Positions 58,980-64,000 of a stretch of 64,000 nt of DNA are shown here, in pieces (the stretch's first letter is position 1; each line of letters opens with the position of its first letter). The stretch is from Taxawa tesnikishii (nom. ined.) (lineage: Eukaryota > Ascomycota > Dothideomycetes > Dothideales): positions 1 to 64,000 of the forward strand of contig JAPDRO010000018.1 of the NCBI GenBank assembly GCA_030247885.1, given 5' to 3'. A program made the translations under genes and the position numbers. The notes below the pieces were generated by a model. That model did not search any database. It had not been told where the DNA came from and worked only from the letters and a program-made list of their open reading frames with translations.

Positions 58980-61484
58980 ATGGCGCAAGCCACCTCCTCT
59001 TCCTTTCAACCTCTTCTTAAAAAGAGCGAGGGCCTTACCCTCGATGACGACTTCCCATGTCCTGTGGAGTTCTTCGGTGACGATATCGATATGGACGTCG
59101 AGCAGGAGAGCTTGTCTGTGCCCGTGGTTGGCAAGGACAAGCAAGCGCAGAAGCACGAGCCCGAGGTCAGCGTGGAGCTAGATGATGACCCGACTCCATC
59201 TGATCGCATGGATTCCGTGCTGGTGGAGTTGGGCAAGCCGACAAAGAGAACGGCGGGTATCGATCTGCCTAACCTCGTCCTCAACGCCGCGCAGACGATC
59301 ACGGAGACCGGTTGGTGGGCTGACTCGATCGACGACCAGTATCGCAAGTCGTTCACGGACGAGGTGAAGAGGTTCAACCTCAACACCGAGCAACTTGAGT
59401 TTGTCGATGACTTCCTCACCACCAAGGTCAGCCTCTCTGTTCTTTGTGGCCCTCCAGGTACCGGCAAGAGCTTGGCCTTGATCGCCGTCCTCTACGCCTA
59501 CGTCAAAGTCAACAAGACAAACGGCCGTCGGCAACCGATCTTGTTGACGGCTCCCACCCACAAGGCACTGGAAGCATCGCTCAAGAAGCTGATCGAATGG
59601 GTGACCAGGTTCGGAGAAGACTCGCTCGAATTTCTTCTCTGGAAGGGTGTCAACCGATCCGACGCCTCCAAGAGCCGTCCCCGGAACACCACCGAGACAG
59701 CGGCTGAAGTGGATGTGACTACGGACGCAGAGGCTGAGGACAAGACCACCACGGATAAGACTACCGAGGAAGCGCCTGTCGAGGATGTCATGCCTGGGGA
59801 CGAAGGGATGGACGACATCCCACTCGACGACAGCTACAGCCACGACAACAACGAGCTGGTGGAGGTGATAGACATGACGCGAGCCGCCTTCGCAAGGTTG
59901 CATGACCAGTCCAAGGCCAACAATGACGAGTTCGCGAAGTATCCTATTGGGAACAAGAGACTCGAACACGCTATGAGATGGTCTAATCAGCAAGGTCACA
60001 CCCACCAAGCGTGTTCGAAGGCATACCTGGAATCCCTGACGCGGTACCAGGACCAGAAGGTGAAGCTCAACCAGGCTGAAGTCAAGAAGCTCCGGAACGA
60101 CATCCTTGATATGGAAGAGAGACTGGACGCAGCGGTGTTCGCAGACCTCGACATTGTCTTCTCGACTACCAGCGGATCGGCGCACCCTGCCATACGTGAG
60201 ATCTTCGAGCCGACCCTCATTGTCATCGACGAAGTAGCTCTGACCTCGCTGCCGGACGCTGTCACCCCCTTGGCCGTATTCAAGGAATCCGTCATGCACC
60301 TCGTCGTCGCTGGCGATGAGAAGCGAAGCAGGAACCTGATTGGCGGTCGTCGTGCCGATGAAATATTTCTGGAGATATCCGACTCATGGATGGACAAGCT
60401 GACGAAGAGCGACAACATCATCAAGAAGGGACACCGGGTGACCAAGCTCCGTATACAACACAGGATGATCCCGGAGATTGGTGACATCGTCAGCCAGATC
60501 TTCTACCGCGGCGAATTGGTGCACGCACAGTCAACCAAAGAGCCAGACCCGACCTTCAACACCGCCCAGGACTTCTTCAGAACGACCCTCGGCACCAACC
60601 ACTACAAGGGATGGGCAGCCTTTGGTATCGAGATGACTGGTGCCGGCATATATACCGAGACATACGGCAAGGGAACGTCGGTATATAACGAAGCGGAAGC
60701 CCAGCTGATCACGGAGCTCATTGCCAAGATGGTGGCATGGTCGCCTCCGCCGAAGGGTGACAAGATCAAGCCAAGTGACTTCCTTGTGCTCACGCCATAC
60801 ACAGGTCAAGCGGTAATGCTCGATCAGAAGCTTCGTCGTTTGGGCCTAATGGGTGGTGGAAACCAGGTCAAGTTGGCCACCGACGCGCCAGTTCTGGACA
60901 GCGATGGCAAAGTCACAGTGGGTAGCTTCTCGCAAATCCAGGGCGACGAAGGCAGGTTCGTCATGGTGTCGTTCTGCGCCAACAAAAAGACGAACCGCTT
61001 GCAATCCGCTTCGCCGGCGAAGCCAAGGCACTCAACGTGGCCTTGACTCGCGCGCGGAAGATGTTGATCATGGTCGGCAACTTCTTTTCGTGGGTCAAGG
61101 CTCGGCACACTGGACACGCCGTCTTCAACACCAATGCCAAGCTGTACAAGTTTGGTCAATTGCTGGCGCTGCTCTGCCCGCGGGACGACCCAGACGGCAG
61201 TAGGATCATTTCCGGCCAGGCGATGAGGATGATGCTTGACGCAGGAACGCAGCCAACCGTCGAGACATTCCGCCAAAAGATATCCAATCTCAGGAAGACT
61301 CTCCTGCCATCCTCTTTAGGCAAGCACAAGCTGCTTCCTGACGACACCAGTGAGTTCCCGAAGAAGGAAGTCAAGCGTGATCAAGAGACCCAGAAGGCTC
61401 AGACCGCGCGGCGGAAGAGGCAAGGCAAGAGACGCGCAGGCCAGCGCACGCGGAACTACGACCCGGCTGCGCATGCACGCTAGA
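58980..61484 (+). CDS. UPF1-like superfamily 1 helicase
   Basis: A P-loop helicase of the DNA2/NAM7/UPF1 type (AAA_11/AAA_12), about 835 residues. The start is ATG 58980 (MAQATSSSFQPLLKK); upstream codons are in frame but lack a Met. Motifs: Walker A GPPGTGKS at residues 157-164, Walker B IDEVALTSLPD at about 416-426, motif III VVAGDEKRSR, RIQHRMIPEIGDI, LVLTPYTGQAV, GSFSQIQGDEG and LNVALTRARKMLI. A long acidic Thr/Asp/Glu insert (about residues 235-300) sits between motif I and motif II. The frame breaks near 61004 by one missing base, just before the LNVALTRAR motif, and the reading then continues to 61484. The C-terminus is basic (RRKRQGKRRAGQRTRNY). Not the nonsense-decay Upf1 itself (no CH zinc domain seen); one of a large fungal family, often accessory. 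Confidence 0.8.
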
Positions 61485-64000
61485 CTAGCAAGACCAGCTC
61501 TTCCTTTCCTATCGCAGCCAAAGGGCTCGAAAATGGGTACGGGAGGATGGATCGAAGTCGGTACTTATCATGCCAGGGTGCTTGAGACGGGAGTATGCGC
61601 CGAAGGGATGGAACGAGAGAAGGCTAGGAGGGGGTCTGTAGTCTGCCGAGTCCAAGATTCTTGTAGTTTAAGTTACTGTCAGCCTGAGTTACTTGACCAA
61701 AATCCAGCATGATCGTTCACCACTCTGTACATCCGATGTCTCTGTAGTGGACAGATATACCGGCGCCAAATAGGATGAATGAGTTATTGAAAGACGCGAT
61801 AGGATAGAGCAGGTGTCAAAGATTCGAGCCCGCACGCACGGGACGCCGGACGGACGAAACCAAGATCGCTGACCGATGTTCATAGGACGGTTGTATTCTT
61901 TACCTTTTCTTCTTGTAGCAATGCGATTGCACAACAATAGCTGAGCGGGCTAGGAGTAATACCTGAAGGCACGGTTGGGTAGAAGCGCACATATACCCTT
62001 TCCTTGACTGTTGGGAATCGTACGGGAGCAGCAATCCTCGAAGCAAACCTTCCGAGACGACAACGACAACAAAGTAACAGCAGAGCAAACGCAACGGAAG
62101 CATCTCACAATACTGTTCATCAAGGAAATGGTTGATACAACTCTATCTGAGACGCAACGTCCAAGTCGTGCGGTGACAGGCAGCCCTGCGTCTTCTCCGT
62201 TCATTTGTGCCCACAAGACTAGCCCTCTACTCTTGCAGATACCCTACCCTCGCGCTCTTCCTCCGACCCTGCAACAAAAACAAGCGCCACAACAGACAAC
62301 CAAAGAGGAGGCGAACCCGAATTGAGATACTCTGCCAAACATGAGGGAACGTGACGAGGAGAAAGGAGCCCGGCAGCGGATCAGCAACATGTATCGTATT
62401 GAATAGAGGACGCCAGTAGTAGTTCTATCGGCTGCGACATAATGGAGGACGGTCGAGCCTAGTGTAACTGCGCGGTGGAGAGAGAGCCAGGGCAAGATCG
62501 AACAAGAGTGTCGTGGAAGGGCAGACAAACTAATGAGCCTCACTCCTTAGCCGGCCATCCAGAGCCAGAAACTGAGTGTGGATCGGTAGGGGTTTTCATA
62601 CATGGCTTACAAGTGCTGACAGACGCTCGTAGAGAACGATGTGCCTGCCTCGATCCGGCTCGCACTCCGCTTGTTATATTGGTCAAATTGGTTACTGACG
62701 AGATCTGTAGAAAATTTGACAAAGGATATGTTCGCGTCGACCTGGAGCACGGTAGAGGTAGCTTCCGACCGCTGTGCTTGCACGTGTTGTCACGAAAACG
62801 GATCGTGCCTCGAATGGGGTGAATCATCCTCCTATATACTAGCAGGCGGAGCCAACGAGGGTGGTGAGGCGTCAGCGTGCTGGCAACAACCCTCCACGTT
62901 CGCTTTGCGCTGTGTGGAGAAAAGCAAGCAGACGCAGTGGCCCCGTGAGCTCCTTGATGTGTGATCGCTGGTGTGATCCACTTTCACCAGCTTCTTCCGA
63001 CAATCATGCCTCACGTTGTGCGTGTCAAGCTCTTGCCAAATCAGCCTCTGCATGTTGTGTTCGACCTGGATTGCAGACCTCTTGCGGGCTGAGTTCTTTG
63101 GCGCCAAGCCAGGCGGAGAGACATTTTCTGTTGTATCTCGAGTAGCTGTTGAACAGATCGTCAGCATGTTGATACCGTCAGGTACAGGTAGGGAATGTGC
63201 GGATGGCTTAGGGAAATACAGGGTGCTACCCTCGGTAGCATTTTTGCTGCCATCACGTGGAGGTAGGTGTGAAACTGATCTTCTGCTGCTTTTCCTCATG
63301 CCGCCTGACGAGCGCTGACAGCCCCCAATCGCGGATCCAAAGTGATCGCGGCCCGTACATTCGCAAATGCACTCGTCTAGTTTGTTGTGAAAGCGGAAGA
63401 TGCGGAGTGGTGTAAGCTGCTCATCTCCAGGATTGGAGCACCAACATTGATGAGAACTTGGATTTGAGGGTCTTGCTTGTGGAGCTGGTGTGATCGAAAG
63501 AATGACTGGAGAGCAAGCGGCATGGAGGTTCTTGCTCTCACTGCAGGACCAGAGTTCAGGGGGAAGTAGAAGAGGTTGTATGCGGTCCGCGGCAGAGGAG
63601 GAGATTTCTGCCCTCTTGAGCCGGCGAGAACACGATGACAGCGTGCTGGCGGGAGTAGGGCCGAAGGCGACGGAGAGAAGAGCACAGTAGCCGGCTTCTC
63701 GCCTTGGGAGTGATTGTCTGTATCCTCCAGTGTGCTCCTCCGGCTTTGTCAACGCTACCGTAAACAGCATCCACAAGTTTGCCGCTCTCAATCTTAAGCG
63801 CAGCCGATGTATTGACGAGACAGAATTCCCATCACCTCGCATCAGAGGCAACTTCGGATTTGAGATACAGGACGAGAGTTGTTGTGCACGATGCAAGTGG
63901 TTTGGCTCTTGGACGATGGAGAAGCTAATTAAACGTGGTGTTTCTTGGGAACGAACAACGCGTTATTTCGTCGGTATGGATAGCACCCAATACTAGCTCG
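61485..64000. other. no supported gene
   Basis: About 2.5 kb of normal GC content. A 354-codon frame on the minus strand (63896-62832) begins with TTG and has no motif; its composition (Ser, Arg, Pro, Cys spread evenly) is like a random translation, so I do not call it a gene. No repeat stands out. Confidence 0.4.

Noticed and set aside
59178-60299. 373-codon minus frame
   Set aside because: Antisense to the UPF1-like helicase, with no motif; a codon-bias shadow.
62832-63896. 354-codon minus frame near the right end
   Set aside because: Begins TTG, no motif, even composition like random sequence, overlapping frames equally open; not enough to call a gene.
1-64000. tRNA or rRNA genes
   Set aside because: I looked for cloverleaf landmarks such as GGTTCGA with a matching acceptor stem and found none that convinced me; a covariance search would be decisive.

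Overview
This window is the left end of a filamentous fungal (Pezizomycotina) chromosome. The evidence is terminal CCCTAA repeats, short introns (45-157 nt, CTRAC-like branch sites), an 18 kb block with RIP-type CpA-to-TpA decay, and a fungal gene set (HET-domain protein, Nte1, Mcm10, Paf1, Rnh202, telomere-linked RecQ helicase). Gene style and RIP intensity suggest a dothideomycete, but that is only a weak inference.

Layout. 1-1.4 kb: telomere, a CACT microsatellite, a 660-nt stretch without any G on the + strand, then an AT-rich spacer and a 24-bp tandem repeat. 1.4-5.8 kb: a telomere-linked RecQ helicase (TLH) reading toward the telomere, with a repeat-rich upstream boundary that carries a head-to-head telomere-like motif. 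6.3-24.5 kb: RIP-saturated repeat block holding a Ty3/Gypsy fossil (about 7-12 kb), several tandem or direct repeat sets and much that I cannot assign. 24.5-27.2 kb: an intact HET-domain gene lying between RIP-decayed tracts. 28.9-35.1 kb: metabolic/transport genes (aldehyde dehydrogenase, MFS transporter, amino-acid permease pseudogene). 36.8-53 kb: conserved housekeeping genes (RNase H2 subunit B, Mcm10, a BTB/coiled-coil protein, Nte1, Paf1). 53.4-57 kb: three unassigned genes, two of them coiled-coil. 57.2-61.5 kb: a SNF2 remnant and a UPF1-like helicase preceded by a 60-bp tandem hairpin repeat. 61.5-64 kb: no gene I can support.

Working together: Rnh202 (ribonucleotide removal) and Mcm10 (replication) are divergent neighbours; Nte1 (phospholipid turnover at the ER) and Paf1 (RNA polymerase II elongation) are also divergent. 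The telomere-proximal third is accessory chromatin: decayed repeats, a subtelomeric helicase and an incompatibility-type gene. The remainder is ordinary core chromosome.

Caveat: at least seven genes, including homologues of core replication and transcription factors, show reading-frame breaks, and every one is explained by exactly one missing base, mostly at short homopolymers. I read these as consensus errors of a long-read assembly rather than as pseudogenes; only the permease and the SNF2 remnant look truly decayed.
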